From contig JAMWET010006593.1 of the NCBI GenBank assembly GCA_024036415.1, forward strand, positions 1-64,000: a DNA stretch of 64,000 nucleotides. The letters are read 5' to 3'. Below, piece after piece: positions 34,766 to 48,413 of this stretch. Source of the DNA: Prochilodus magdalenae. Taxonomy: Eukaryota; Chordata; Actinopteri; Characiformes; Prochilodontidae. Positions within the stretch are counted from its first letter, which is position 1. Every line of letters begins with the position of its first letter. The notes beneath the pieces are model-generated. The model saw nothing but the letters and a program-made list of their open reading frames with translations. It was not told the origin of the DNA and ran no database searches. A program made the position numbers and the translations under genes.

Positions 34766-34928
34766 ACTGAACTACCGACCCAGAAACCTGTCCAGTCCAT
34801 GCCAAATTGAATCACAGCTGTTATTTGTACTACTGTTATTCATATCACATCTGATATTATACACTATTGGGTATGTTTCAGTCACAGGTGACTATTTGTT
34901 TTTGTCTGGTGATCTTACCTAATATATA

Positions 34929-35463
34929 CAGGGGTTGAACAATGAAACTGAAACACCTGGTTTTAGACCACAATCATTTATTAGTATGGTGTAGGGCCTC
35001 CTTTTGCGGCCAATACAGCGTCAGTTGGTCTTGGGAATGACATATACTGCGTCCTGCACAGTGGTCAGAGGGATTTTAAGCCATTCTTCTTGCAGGATAG
35101 TGGCCAGGTCACTACGTGATGCTGGTGGAGGTTCGTCCTTCTTGGTGGTATGCTGACATTACCCTGGATTACCGTGGCTCTTGATACATCACAAAGACTT
35201 GCTGTCTTGGTCACAGATGCGCCAGCAAGACGTGCACCAACAATTTGTCCTCTTTTTGAACTCTGGTATGTCTCCCATAATGTTTGTGTGCATTGCAGTA
35301 TTTTGAGCAGAACTGTGCTCTTACTGCTAACTGAACCTTTCACACTCTGCTCTTACTGGTGCAATGTGCAATTAATGAAGATTGGCCACCAGGGCTGGTC
35401 CAATTTAGCCATGAGACCTCCCACACTAAAATGACAGGTGTTTCAGTTTTCATTGTCCAACCC

Positions 35464-35466
<3 letters not shown>
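34929..35466 (-). mobile_element. Tc1/mariner-type MITE, copy 2 (538 bp)
   Basis: It is near-identical to copy 1, with the same caggggttg...caacccctg ends and TA flanks. The minus strand reads SSKRGQIVGARLAGASVTKT followed by ASLCDVSRATV, a recognisable Tc1 transposase helix-turn-helix. Loss of the rest shows it is non-autonomous. A (TA)n run of about 80 bp begins directly at its right TA target site. Confidence 0.88.
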
Positions 35467-35553
<87 letters not shown>

Positions 35554-35565
35554 TTTTTTTTTTTA
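35467..35565. repeat. (TA)n microsatellite and poly-T adjoining the MITE
   Basis: About 40 uninterrupted TA units start at the MITE's target dinucleotide and are followed by a T-rich run of about 16. Confidence 0.92.
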
Positions 35566-36123
35566 AGTTTTGAAGTTGTACTATTATGAAGCAGGACATT
35601 AGTTTTCATAGCTTTCTGTAGTGTTTCTCACATTACAGATCTCCTGTGCTTATTAAACGGCAAATGCTATGAATTTTTCCCATTTTAGCTCATTAGAAGA
35701 CAGATGCCTCGTGTTGAATCTGCTCATCCATGAACACATCACTGGCGGGATTTAATTTGCTGCTTGCGTCCCGGGTGGAAAAGTGCAGAACGGCTTGGGA
35801 TTTAGGCACCGGGACCATGTTGGTGGAAAAGGGCTACTAGTAATTTATGTTAGATATAAATAATGCATTTGAAATTCTCTCCCAAATATGCCTGTGTCTT
35901 TTTCCAGTGTGGGCTGCAACCACTCCGAACTGAGCCTGGGTATTGCTGTTCTAGATTAGTATTTACCAGCAAAGAGCAAAATGAAGAAACCACTTTGGTA
36001 AGAGGCTAGCTTGATCCACGTAAGTACACCTATGAAAGAGACAAAGTGTGCACTTGTCCCCTCACCTCCTTATTATAGCTATTTACTTCGTACACTCCGT
36101 ACTTACAGCAAACTGACACTTAC

Positions 36124-36270
36124 TTTTAGCCCTCTCGTTCTTCCTGGAAGGCCTCCAGCGGATACAGGACTTGTGCTCGTCCAGGTAGAAGTAGCGCACC
36201 AGGCCTTTGGAGCCGCCCCGCAGCTTCACCATCTGAGTCCCTGTCTGCATTGAGCTCATGCATTTCTCCA
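36124..36270 (-). CDS. plch2: plch2 exon 2: first half of the PH domain
   Basis: This 147-nt exon encodes residues 77-126, the first strands of the pleckstrin-homology domain. That domain anchors PLC-eta to phosphoinositide membranes. Visible motifs are KCMSSMQTGTQMVKL, RGGSKGLVR, YFYLDEHKSC and IRWRPSRKNERAK. RGGSKGLVR and SCIRWRPSRKNE are eta2-like, where eta1 has RGTKGLVR and TRLRWRPSRKSE. The acceptor is TCTCTCGCAG before TGGAGAAATG, and the donor is GCTAAAA before GTAAGT. Phase is 1 on both sides, so skipping would keep the frame but remove part of the PH domain. Confidence 0.95.
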
Positions 36271-39200
36271 CTGCGAGAGAAAGAGACAACAAAAACAGGG
36301 AAGAGTAAAGTTTTAGGCTGGTCTGGCAGGGCTAGGCTAGCTCAAAGGCATAATTCACTCAAAATGCTAAACCGCTAACATGATGAATGAAGCGATAAGA
36401 GTCCAGTTAGCATTACGGAAATGAAATCACGCTAAGTGGTCCCCAATAGCTTTCGTTCACCGTCAGCTACAACTTCATGAATGCACTAATATGGAGGTTT
36501 CTCGTTCATTATGCCATAAGTGTGATTGAGAGGAGCAGATACTAGTTTATCAGCACTTCCTGGACAAATGGATGCTACATAATCCTTAATGCTGAAAACC
36601 CGAAAGTGAGTGATTCAAGTGTAATTGCTTCTCACCTACATGAAAGGCGTTTGTAACCTCACATTTCACAGCTCTACAGATAGATCTGCTCCCATTCTGT
36701 TTACTACAGTACTGTATTTCCAAAATGACTGGGCTACAAAAGCACCAACAGGGGCCCGTCTGTGTCCTTGACACTGGACCATGCTTTAGTCAACCTCAAA
36801 AGCAACTGGAAAAGCATTAAGCATGCCCTTTCAGGATTCCACATGACAGATCACAACAGCCATCATGCATTTAACTCCGAATGCATCTGTGCTGGTAACA
36901 AGAAGACTATGTTCTCAGTCTCCCGACATCTATTTTCATAAGTCTCAAGTTATTGAGGAGGACAAATTATTAAGGAGGACATTAGAAATAAGCTTTCCTT
37001 CTGGCAATCTTTAGTCACAACATCCACATTCCCAGCTATTTAGCACTAACACGGCCATGGTGTCTCATTGATCTGCAGTATGAAATGTGGCGTGGAGAAT
37101 GCTGTTCAAAGCATTACAATCTCCCACACTCCGCCTGATCAATAGAGCATTTGACCATGCTCTCGCATACTGCCACACATCCCCTCCAGTTCTGTGCCAT
37201 GTACAAGCAGCAGTCAGTCATTAATAATAGAGGGCTGCCCTTCTGACTTCCACCCTACTTGTTCACATTGCCGACTTCAAATCTACATGAATAATGCTTG
37301 AGTAATAAAAATAACAATCATGTGAAAGTTGCTATGGCCACAAAGAAAAGTCATTTTACCATCACTAATTCATCATTACAGTACATAAGCCCACCGGACT
37401 AAACATGAGCCAACCTAATAGTGTGTAATACCTCCAGGAGGACAAACAACAGGTGCGATTCGATTTGGCATGGACTGGGCAAGTTTCTGGATGTAGGCCA
37501 CATCAATGTTCAGCAATTCCTGCCATACAGAATTGCACAGTTCAGCCAGATTTGGTGGATGCCTGCCCTTGTACAATTCTGAGGAGAATTTCCTGTAGAC
37601 TGGGGTTTTGCCACTGCTAGTAGACCTGTATGACTGTACATCATACACCTGCAGATTCTAATACTTTCCTCACACTACGGGCTTTTGGCAGTCCCAAAAA
37701 CAATTGCTCCAATAACATCTGCTTTCCCATCAGGCACTGGGGCTACAACCACCTTAAACGCACAAGGAAACTAATTTCTTGTCCGGTAAGCTTACATTAT
37801 ACGTGGTTATTGGCTTTTTTTGGTGTTGTTAATGGAAAAGTGTTTGTTCAGAAATCCAAATGGCTTTTGAGTTTGCTAGAATGACACATTTTCCACCTAA
37901 CCATTTTGTTTACATCCCCATTATGCAGAAATGATTAAAAACCAAATGTGCCCTGGGTAGACGACGTAGCTTCCAGGATACTGAAAACTCTAGAGTCACT
38001 ACACGACTCTTTTCAACAGCATTCAGAGCTGAAGCACTCCTTATAACCTCAATCTAAACAGGTGGAGTCAAGAAGCATGTAATAAACAAATAAGCTTATG
38101 TGGCTTATATAGACTGGGAACTGACTAATACGTTATGTAATAGTGTTAACACGTTACTAATCCTTTATTTCAAAAAAAGACATGGAGGTTTTCCTAGGAA
38201 CGGGCTCATTAACCTATACCACAATAGATCAAAAGCAGTCAAATACTGTAACCATAGTTTGAATGGAACTCTGTCTTGGGTTGTTGAGGAGCTTGGCAGG
38301 GGAGTGGCTGCTGACAGTGTGTCTCCTGCAGTATTGAAAACTTTTGAATGGCACACTGGGTTCATATTGTAGAGGTAACATCTGGCCAGCTTACCCAAGG
38401 CATGAGGAGTGCTGTTGCCTGCCTCATGACATCCAGTTTCTGAAACCCACATGCATGTGATAAACTGGAGATTGTAGCTATGCTATTAAACTATTAAGCA
38501 TGAAGACTAATACAACACCACCACCTAAGAGATAAATTGCCCAGTCCTCCCAGAATAAAAGAGTCCGAGTCAAAGCTAAATGCTGCTCAAAGTGCAAACC
38601 AAAAGGTAGGCCAATGAAGCCTCAGGTATTAAATCCATATTTAAAGCAGGTACCAGAAGCGAAAGTACTGTCACAGCCTCATAACAACAAATGAGCAAAC
38701 CATTACACGATAAAAGACACTGTGAGTTTATTAAAAAGTGCTCCTCCGTCGCTCCGCATTTCCGGCTCTTTCCGGCTCCTAATAGCGCCACGGCTCGTCT
38801 GGGACCTCGGCAAGCAGAGAGCTTAATTACGCTAGACGATCTATTCGCCCCAGAAGCTACAGGGCAGATGAAGTATATGAAGAGCAGTCGGAGGAAAGCA
38901 ACCACATTATCAAATTTGGACTTGCATGATTCATAGAGGCTCGTTTTTCTAGGCAAGATATGGGTCAAGAGATTCTGCCAGAAGGGACGGATTCATATGC
39001 CAGTAATTCTGGGCAGTGAGACTGAACTGCTGAACCTGAACGACCTGAAGACGGTCAGGAATGATAGAACAAAAGGAAGAGGCCTTGCGACCGTGAGCAG
39101 ACACTGTGAGGGGGGAAAGGCTGTAGTGCTGGCGGACATGTCCAATGCTGTGAAGAGGCACAGTCAGGTAAACGCTTTCCCACAGAGTCCGCTCTCTCTC

Positions 39201-39699
39201 TCTCTCACGCACACACACACATACATACACACACCAGACCGGTTGCTATGGCAACCAGGTTCAGGTTGCGCACGGTAATCAGGTTTTAAGAAAATCCTGA
39301 TCCATAAATGAATCGCCTTGTGTGAAATTGCTCCTAATCTAGTTTTCCAATCATATTCAAATGTTTGCCAGATTGGCCGCATCACCGTTAACAGTCAAAA
39401 TAAAGACGCAGTGAAGAGCCTCTCTCCTCCACCTGCGGCTCTGCAACACTGAAGTTACAGGATCACTTCGTCTGTGCGAACAAAGAGGGGAAGACATCAA
39501 AACTCGGTGAAAAAAGGGCACATGAAGTCGGCACTGCTCCTGGAAGAATATTTACCTGGAAAATTCTTCACACCTGGTTCAAGTGCTAGTGTAAGCAGAC
39601 TGAGACTAGAGGTTAGGGAACAACCCTTGTGACCCAAGGCTAGGGCTGCCTGATTAAGGAGGAATAACTAATCACAATTCTTCCTGTCTGTTTTTGTAT

Positions 39700-40265
39700 G
39701 GAGGACACAGTTATGAGTGAGTCGTAATTATGAGATATTAAGTCATAATTATTAGAAAGTAAGTCATAATTATGGAATAGGAAGTCATGATTAAGAAATG
39801 GTAAGTCAATGATGAGACAGTAAGTCAGTAAGTCAAAATTATTACTTATCAACTATTAAATTATAAATTAGAAAATATGAGATAGTAAGTCATAATTCAG
39901 AGAAATAAGATAGTAAATCACAATTGAGATAATAAGTCATAATTATGAGAAAGTCATAATTGAGATGCCAAGCCGTAATTATGAAAAAATAAGTTATAAT
40001 TATGAGATAGTAAGTCAAAATTATGAGATGCTAAGTCAACTATTAAATTACAAATAAAGAAAATAGATAATAAGTCATATTTCAGAGAAATAAGATAGTA
40101 TATCACAATTGAGATAAGTCAGAATTAAGTAAGTCATAATTATGAGAAAGCCATAATTGAGATGCCAAGCCGTAATTATGAAATAATAAGTTACAATTAT
40201 GAGATAGTAAGTCAAAATTATGAGATAGTAAGTCAAACATGAGATGCTTAGTCATGATTATTAGA
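39700..40265. repeat. Degenerate AT-rich tandem repeat
   Basis: Loose repeats of aagtcataattatgagatag, about 20-22 bp with many variants, run through this stretch. Larger blocks recur too: 39890-40030 resembles 40075-40220 (both contain ttgagatgccaagccgtaat). Confidence 0.8.
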
Positions 40266-41113
40266 TACTGTGTGGCCTTTTTTTCCTTGTCGCAAACTTG
40301 TCTTTTATAGTATTGCAAATGGGACGATCTGGTCTCTCAGTGGGACCAGAGCATCCCCTTCCTCAGTTAGCTGTGGGTGTGACATCACAGATTATAGCTG
40401 TTTGGCTGCTTCTGATTGGTCTAACTCATTTATAGTCAGGTTACAAGTTGTTAACGTTCTCCATGGGGGGATGAACACAAGACAAAACATGTTCAGAGAT
40501 CTGCACTGTTGTAGGAATCAGGGAAACCAACAAAATGTATTTCAGGCAAAAACAAAGGGCTGCTGATTGTTTAGGCTGGAATCAATGATCATTAAAAATT
40601 AGATGATGCTATTTCTATTCATGATTTTACCCACTGTTTATAAACTACAATAGACTGAAATCCAAGCATGCATATGATTCACAGCTTATGGAACATAGCT
40701 CTTTTCATTTTCGGGAATTATATTTTGGCTCTGATTTGTAGGAAAAAAACAGGAGTTGACCAGATAATGAACAGGAACTGCAGATGTGCAAAGTTGAAGG
40801 AGGGATTCACTCTCAGAACTCACCACTCCCACGACAAAACATGCCAAAGAACATTAATGTGGGTCGAGTAGCTGGCAGCAATGTAGACAAAACTACACGG
40901 CAGGTCAAATGAACCTGTGACACTTGCTGCCATTTAAGCCTGTTCAAGCGAATTGAGCATTTGACCTGGCTGCCTTCTGGCTGTCTGCTCAATGTGTGTC
41001 ACAACATGGCCAGGTGAGTCTCTCTGGCCATCACAGATTTAAGGGATTGCCTGACGTCCATATGCCAGCTTTGTAAACAGGTGCTCCTTCGATGCCTCAC
41101 ACACAATCAAATC

Positions 41114-41881
41114 TGCTCCTCAGCCCAGGTAGAGTCCACTATACAAGGTAATGAATAACACAGATTCAAGCTTCTCCTTGTAGAAACTGATGAAGCAGTG
41201 AGTGAACGCTGCTCTAAATTCACACTGTGTCCTCGTAAGGTTTCACAGCACGGCTCAGATATAGCTCTCAAAGCGTGGGACATTAAATAGATGTAACAAG
41301 AACAGCAAGAGACGCATCTGTCTTCTGCGAGAATTCCAAAACAATCTGTTCGAATTAGTTCAGCCTCATCAATCACTTTCAAAGCGACGAAGAAGCCCTC
41401 CACATCAGCAGAGGTGAAGAACAATATCCAGGGCTGGAATAATCAAACGACAAACTCGGCATGCTGAAGTCTGAGTAATCTGAGCAGATAATTCCCCACT
41501 GGTTGCCTGCAGATCAAACCTAACTCTTCGCAATTACGCCCAGACATATATTTCACAATGTTCAGAACGATATTCAATTTTTAATCACAAACGGTCATTT
41601 CCCAAACCCCACAGCGGAGCCATTCTGGAAGTCTTATTTAAAGGGAAGGCCTATATTTGAAGCTTTATGAGGGAGCGCATAAGGGGTATCGTTCTCAGTT
41701 AGGATTCTTAATTAAATGGTCGGCTGTGACATAAAATCTCAAATTGCATTGATTTACTACAGTTATTTTGGTTGCCCAAAGGTTACCCTGCTCCGCAGCC
41801 CAGGTAGTACGACTTTACAAGGTCATTAATAACACAAATCAAGTGTTTCTTTATGGAAACTGATGAAGCAGTGCGTGAACA
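41114..41881. repeat. Direct duplication of about 95 bp in intron 1
   Basis: Bases 41114-41208 and 41789-41881 share ctgctcc-cagcccaggtag, acaaggt-at-aataacaca and gaaactgatgaagcagtg. They are diverged copies separated by about 580 bp of unrelated sequence. Confidence 0.75.
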
Positions 41882-41919
41882 TGATCAAATCTGACGTTTC
41901 ATTGATTTACTTGACTGGA

Positions 41920-42310
<391 letters not shown>

Positions 42311-42744
42311 ACATATAATGCTCAGTCTCTATATTTCTAAGTTCATTGATTTACTTTACAGACAACAAGAGAATACCAGCACAAGTTATTTTGAATAGTT
42401 TAGATTTTTTCAAAATTTTTGATATTTTTGATTTGTGTACATATGTTCCAATACCCATGTATGAACTGGGACTAGCTCCCTTTGGATTAGCATTACAGCA
42501 TCACCTAAGGATTATGTATATGCAGTAAAATTAATAAAATACTAGTAGTTTGGCACGCTAACCAGATGCCGTCAACATTCGCTCTACCGTAGAACACCAC
42601 ATGCATCACCAAATATTAACTTGACAACATATCAGCTCATTCACACATCTGGTCAATGAATATGGCTGGTCAGAATCTATTCTATATTATGAAATTGGTG
42701 CAGCTGAACTGCTGCCCTCAGGTCTGTGCACCTCCGGCTCTTAC

Positions 42745-42973
42745 CAAACATGCCCAGCTTCCATTTGGAGCCAGCCACAATGCCGCCGCTGATCCAAAAG
42801 AAGTCTTCGATGAGGCGGGACAGGCTGAGCTTGTGGAGGGCTTTAGAGAAAGATGCGCCAGAGACTGGCGTAGGGGCTCGTTCAGACCCAGCCTCGGGCC
42901 GACCTAAGGGCACCATGGCTGGTGGCATGAGGACAGATGATACGGGTCCCACGCTCAACACGGCTGCACTCAT
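42745..42973 (-). CDS. plch2: plch2 exon 1: N-terminal extension before the PH domain
   Basis: This exon encodes residues 1-77 if translation starts at the ATG at 42973. The stretch WISGGIVAGSKWKLG near its end aligns with the WVGGSVVLSSEWQLG-type segment just before the PH domain of PLCH2. It ends in CATGTTTG followed by a GTAAGA donor. Joining to exon 2 gives MF-VEKCM, matching the LVERCM of the family. The first part is rich in Ser, Pro, Ala and Val and was not recognised. The frame stays open upstream to a TGA at 43043-43045, with no earlier ATG, and a possible 3' splice site (TTCACAG) lies in that stretch. A spliced leader exon or a different start is therefore possible. Later Mets in frame are alternative starts. 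Confidence 0.75.
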
Positions 42974-45900
42974 GCTTCTTGGAGTTTTGGACGAAGGAAC
43001 CAAGCAGATCCCGGTTTTTCTGCCTGTTCTCTGTGAACAGCCTCAAAAAAAGGACATCAAAAGTGGAAGAACTTCGGTGCTAAAGACTGACACATTGTCC
43101 AACCAGCATTGTAGTCCAAGAGTGCTTCCAAGAATCCTTGAAGTTCTCAAGAACAAAAAAAAAAGACGCCTCAATTAATTCTCCATTCTAAGGTGCCCCA
43201 AAAAACCTAGAGCAAGTTTGAGTTCAATTGTAACTTCACTTAAGTCCGTAGTGTGACTGTATCCGGAAAAGAGATTTAGCGCTGGGAGATGGTGCATTAG
43301 GGCGAGTGCTAACAACTAACTGTGCGACATGTGTCAGGCAGATAGCCTAAATCCCCTCGGAAATGTAATCCAGGTCCAAGGGATTTAGGTGGACTGCTGC
43401 ACGTAGTGGCCCAGGAAAAGGGGATAGAGGGAGAGGGGGTGTCTGGGAAAGAGAGCGAGGCTCAGGCAAAAGGTAAGCAAGAGCTAGAAACAGAGTAGAT
43501 GCAGAAAGAACAAGGAAGCAACACAGAAAACCACAGAGTGAGGTAAAGAGAAAGGGTAGAGCGAAGGAGAAAGAGTGATGTGGGTAATGGAATATAAACG
43601 GAGGCTCAGGCTTTGAAACCGAAACACAAAGTGGCCCGGCATACAAAGGAAGCATCATCCTAAGATTTGTTCCCAGCTAAGTAATTGTAGGGAGGAAAAA
43701 AGAGGGGGAAAAAAAGGAAAAATATCAAAGTCATGACATAACTCCAGACTGTCTGCCGGCACAGATAAAACACAGATGAAAGACTTGGGAGGGTCTTTTT
43801 TTCTTCCCCGTGATGCCTTCTATCAGTCTCCCCATCAGGCTGAAGTGAGACTAGTAAGTGCAGCTCACTCATAAGACAGCTGGAGAACTTCTGAAAGCCA
43901 CCATACAGAGGAGGAGGAGAGAGTGGAGGATGGGGGGGTCTGGGTGGTGTTTAATTGAAAACAAAGCTGAAAATAGCTCGAGCAATATCGGGTATCCTCT
44001 TGTCTGTTTTGCAAAAAAAAAAAAAAAACAGCAGCATTCCGGCTTTCTCATTATTCCTTCAAGCACTAAGGACTGTTCGGATAGGAAGCCAAATATAACA
44101 AATGCAATATCGGGTGCGGGTTGAGAGGGCCGAAGCTAGGGCAGGAGCAGTTTTCAGGTTCACTCATTGGAAATGTGCTAACATGCAAACAGATATTCTA
44201 TTACTCCAGTCGGACGATTGTTTATTCCATGTATATTAATATTTCTCTGTCAAATTAAACTCTTAGGTGCACACGCTGATTCAACAGCACATAAATGTTC
44301 TGATTACAAAAGATACGAAGAATATTTGAGAAAGCGTTCCCACCATTTTCCAAGGGAAAAATAAAACAGAGCTTGGTGTACAATTCATTATTGGGAAGCA
44401 CAATGATAAAGGAAAGTCAATATGGACAGAAATCAGTATATGAGGATGTATGTTTTGAACTGCAGAGGTGCAGAACGTTTAGGTGATGATGAAGCTTAAA
44501 GAACTTTCAAATTTCATTCATTTAACTGCATTGGTAACCCTCTACAAACAGACGTCACATGTTTCCATAAGGCTCCTCCAGGTAGGTGTCGATTTTTTTT
44601 ATTTTACATTTTATTAATTTGTATATTTATATATTAATTATACATATTAATCCTAATGTGCATGAAAATTGCTGAAAATCAGCTGGGATTTTCAATATAG
44701 GTACATCCCTTGTGACTTAGGACACTAGGCCCGCACCAAACACAAATGCAGGTACGCATTGTAACTGCTCTTCTCCGTGCACTCAAGAAGCCTTAAAGTA
44801 GAGACAGTCCAGGAACCGTGCAAGCTTTTCATTTGTCTTGTTTCATTTAGCCTGTCCTACTTAGCATTACATGTTCTGCGATGTGAGTATAGCGGATGTG
44901 CACCATATATGCATATGCATATATGCAGCCCTAATTTACACCTCTACAGCATGCATCACCTGCAGATCACCTCATGTATATATGAGCTCTGGTTCATTAA
45001 AGGTGTTCTGCTCACTACTACATAGTCTAGAATGTGGGCTAAGTCATTCTGGAATATAGGCACTGAATATCAGTCAGGTGCTTGTGCCTGCGAGATCAGA
45101 ACGAATGGTCAATGGATCATAAGACAGCGGAGCTCTCACAATTACACTTGCTAGGTCAGCTTTCACTTGGTCACCATCTTTGCGATTAGGAATGTCCAGT
45201 GGAGAATTTTGGAGAAATACGTCATCCAATGTAGAGGTCACTGTAAAGCTATTAAACCAACATACTCTGCACATGTATGATATGTAGCCACAAGCGCAAA
45301 ATAAACCCACTCATAAACTTCCCTGGACTTGAGGAATCAAAGCTGCAGGTCCGTCTTTAACTGGTTCACAGCAATGGTTGAGCAAAGGCATATCGTGATG
45401 TTCGGTAGTGAGAACAACAATATCGCAAAGCCCTGCGTCCAACCGAGAGGGAAAGCCATACAAGTACACAGAGCAGTCCACACACAGCCTAGTTACTGCA
45501 CCTGTCTGCAAGAGCCCGACTGTCAGACAGAATGAAACCGAAGTTACTCATCACAACAACAAGCAGTGTTCAGCAGGCTTTTCAGGACTAGGGCTGTTGG
45601 CATCGGGAGGCCTCTATTGTTGTGGTACTAGATACGCCCAGCAAGACGCGGAAAGGCCTGCTCCCAGGTTTAACAGCCTGCTGTAGCGATCAATCCATAC
45701 TCTGTTCTAAAGCACTGCCAGTTCCAGATGATCCATAGATAACTTAACAATGACTTACTCTTTTCCTCTGCCATGGCTGTCTGTTTTCAGTGCTCATTTG
45801 CAGAGTGGAGAGAGCTGACATGTACACAGTTAACATTACCCTAGCTCATATCATTTGCCTAGACTTCTCAGATGCCGTGGCATGATGTGGTGCTAATATG

Positions 45901-48180
45901 ATGAAGCAGGCAGAGGCGTGTGCCAGATTATAAATATCTCACTACAAGGGATCTAGAATTACTGCTGAACCACCGAATCTCCACAGCTACCGGATTCATG
46001 GTGCCAAAAGCGGTGTAAGAATGTGTCAACAGAACAGAACGTCTTTCGTAGCCTGAGGACTGTCAGCACATCCTCAGCCTGCTTCATATGTTTGTTTTTG
46101 TTAAGGTTATTGGCCTACAGTTCCACCCATATTCAACCTGAACGCCTCTGGAGGCATTGTGTTCTACAGGCTCTATGGTATAGAAGTAGGGTCTCGTTAA
46201 GTTAGTTAAGTTTAACTTTTTCAGCAGTCCATTAATTCTGCACATCTAATTATATTTGAAGCAGTAAGTAATCATGACACTTGCCATCTCTGCCATTTGT
46301 CTTGGTTCATAATGGGGTCAGGTTGGGATAGTGAAATGCAAGTTTAAAGATGTTTTTGATGGGATATAAAGTCAGTTTTTTTGTAAATGGGTTAATTCAT
46401 GTTTCATTTTTGGTAGATTATCAGATTTAAAGGGCTGCACCAATATGGGTAGTGTGGGCCAGAGCTAACGATTTTTTTTGTTTGTTTTTAGTGGCAAAAA
46501 TGTTCTATCCCCCAATTTTTTGCCCAAAAATATGAATAAAAAGACAGAAATTCCAGAAAACATGCAAATACTATAAAAATTTGTCTAAAAAAACTATTTT
46601 TTACACTAGTACAAGATGGAACAGTTAGAATATCAATAATGCCACATGTGAAAAATGGTGATGGAAAAGGTTTTGGAAAAAAGTTAACATGACCCTATTC
46701 CATTTGATCTTATTGGTTGGCATACAGCACATACACAATTGTCAATTGTCAAACTGTTGTCAAGCCCATCCTCTTTTTACTCTGCACAAGTGACCAACAC
46801 AATGCAGATTCTCTTTTATCACTTGGCTGGGTGGCAAGTAACCGGTATCAACTGGCCCTACAGATGGTCTGATCATGGCATGGAGCTCTTCATTCCTTCT
46901 AGTATCCTGATGTACAGTACAATCCAAAGCGTATTGGAAAGTATTGGATGCAAGGTGGACATCATCAATACCATTTACAGATTCCAGCCTCATTGGTTGA
47001 GCCATCGTTTGTCCTGCTGGGATCAACATTGCCATAAAAACATGTGTCAAATGTCAAGACAATTCTAGGTAATGTAACAGTCACCTCTCCAACTTACTCA
47101 TTTTGATGCCAACCCTAATCATGATAGCCTACAGCATCTAACGTTTCTGAGCTGTAGTGAACAGAAAACAGTAGTAAATGGGAAAAAAAAAAAAATTGAT
47201 CTGCATTTTTTAAAACTATCATAAAAAAATATCATAAATCCTCAAAACATTTGCAAAATGTTAAAATGGAAACATGAATAATAACCTAAATGTCCTGCTC
47301 TTCTGGAGTAATTTCTAAATAAATGCAGCATGAAATACATTAAATTAGATTTTGGAAAAATCTAAAACATTAATCTATCGATATCTCTGATTCTGAAACC
47401 ATCGCGCGTGCTTACATGCGATCCCCTATGACTCGTGAATCGGTTCAAATGATTGATTCATCCGCCCGTCTTTGCGTCTCAGAGCCGAAGAGTCGAGTGA
47501 GTCAGTAAGGCTCTGTGGATGTTTCCTCACGCTGTGCCTTTTTCCCCAGTCCTCTTAAAAGTTTAAATAACAGTCTCCACTCACCGTGACTGTCGTGCTG
47601 ACTGATAGTCTTGGACTTCACAGGTACACAATCGTGACATTTCACGTGAATGATGACCAAACACTAATAGAAGCCTAAATTAATGAGTCGTGTCCTCATT
47701 TGACTCTTCACTGAATCATTCGTTTAAAGCGGTCTACGGTGAGAAAATGTGATTGGGAAGCAGTCCTTGTTTTCGTGTCTGTTTTGCTTTAACTGTCTTT
47801 TTTGAACCAGCTCTAGTGTGATTAGATATTTAGACCAAAATAGACTTCGACGGGTGAATTACTGCTGTACATATACCTGTAACTCGACACACCTTACGCG
47901 TGGAGCGGTGGCTAATATTTCACTGAGGGACTGCCTGTATTTGAATCAGCTGAAACGTTGACTGGTGGACCGTACCACTCTCGGTGGGGGCGGGGGGGAT
48001 CCTTGGGTTCAGATAACGCTAAGGCTATTAACTGTAATCTATTTTTGTTATTAGCCTAATCGACGCGTAATTATGAAACCTTGTTTACTATGAGAAAAGA
48101 CCAATGTGGCTCATTAGCGAGGAAAGATTAGGATTATTAAAAGAGTGTTCAATTGTCTCTCTCTCTCTGTTGGTCTATGT
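42974..48180. other. Upstream flank of plch2, no gene recognised
   Basis: GA-rich purine stretches occur at 43390-43600 and 43900-43935. AT-rich sequence lies at 44590-44660 and poly-A/T patches at 46440-46600 and 47180-47290. A segment at 46739-47068 is open on both strands (109 and 96 codons) but matches no family I know. No convincing CpG-rich promoter or exon is seen, although untranslated exons of plch2 could be hidden here. Confidence 0.5.
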
Positions 48181-48202
48181 TGGAACGTCCTGCTTTACTG
48201 AC

Positions 48203-48206
48203 TGAT

Positions 48207-48264
<58 letters not shown>

Positions 48265-48300
48265 CTTTATTGATCCCAGAGGGAAATTCTAGACATATAT
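48203..48300 (-). mobile_element. (TATC)n with retroelement 3' end
   Basis: On minus, agaatttccctctgggatca ataaagtatctatctatc is the typical 3' terminus of teleost non-LTR retrotransposons, ending in a (CTAT)n tail. On + this appears as (GATA)n, about 14 units, followed by ctttattgatcccagaggga. Only the end is present. Confidence 0.7.
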
Positions 48301-48413
48301 GCAACATATATGTGCATATGATGCAGTAAATGACAGATCGTTACAAAATCTTTATGTAATTTACTTTCAGTAGGCTGGTGAGTATGTCAGCTCACACAAC
48401 ATTATATATTACA

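Larger units (their letters stand above)
32467..36123 (-). other. plch2 intron 2 (GT-AG)
   Basis: This 3657-nt intron runs from GTAAGT to a CCCCCCAG acceptor. It contains the MITE copy at 34929-35466 followed at once by a (TA)n run. It also has a Tc1-like helix-turn-helix remnant at about 32800-33260 and a diverged direct duplication (33130-33425 and 34440-34765). A perfect 13-bp-arm hairpin lies at 32744-32776. A pyrimidine-rich stretch on the sense strand just before exon 3 (32480-32590) is a long polypyrimidine tract. Confidence 0.8.

Noticed and set aside
43001..43003. Start of plch2 at 43003
   Set aside because: The codon there is TTG. The first in-frame ATG is at 42973, which is preferred, though both remain unproven.
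46739..47068. Gene in overlapping 109- and 96-codon frames
   Set aside because: Both strands are open, no motif is recognised and there is no splice context. It is left as unclassified sequence.
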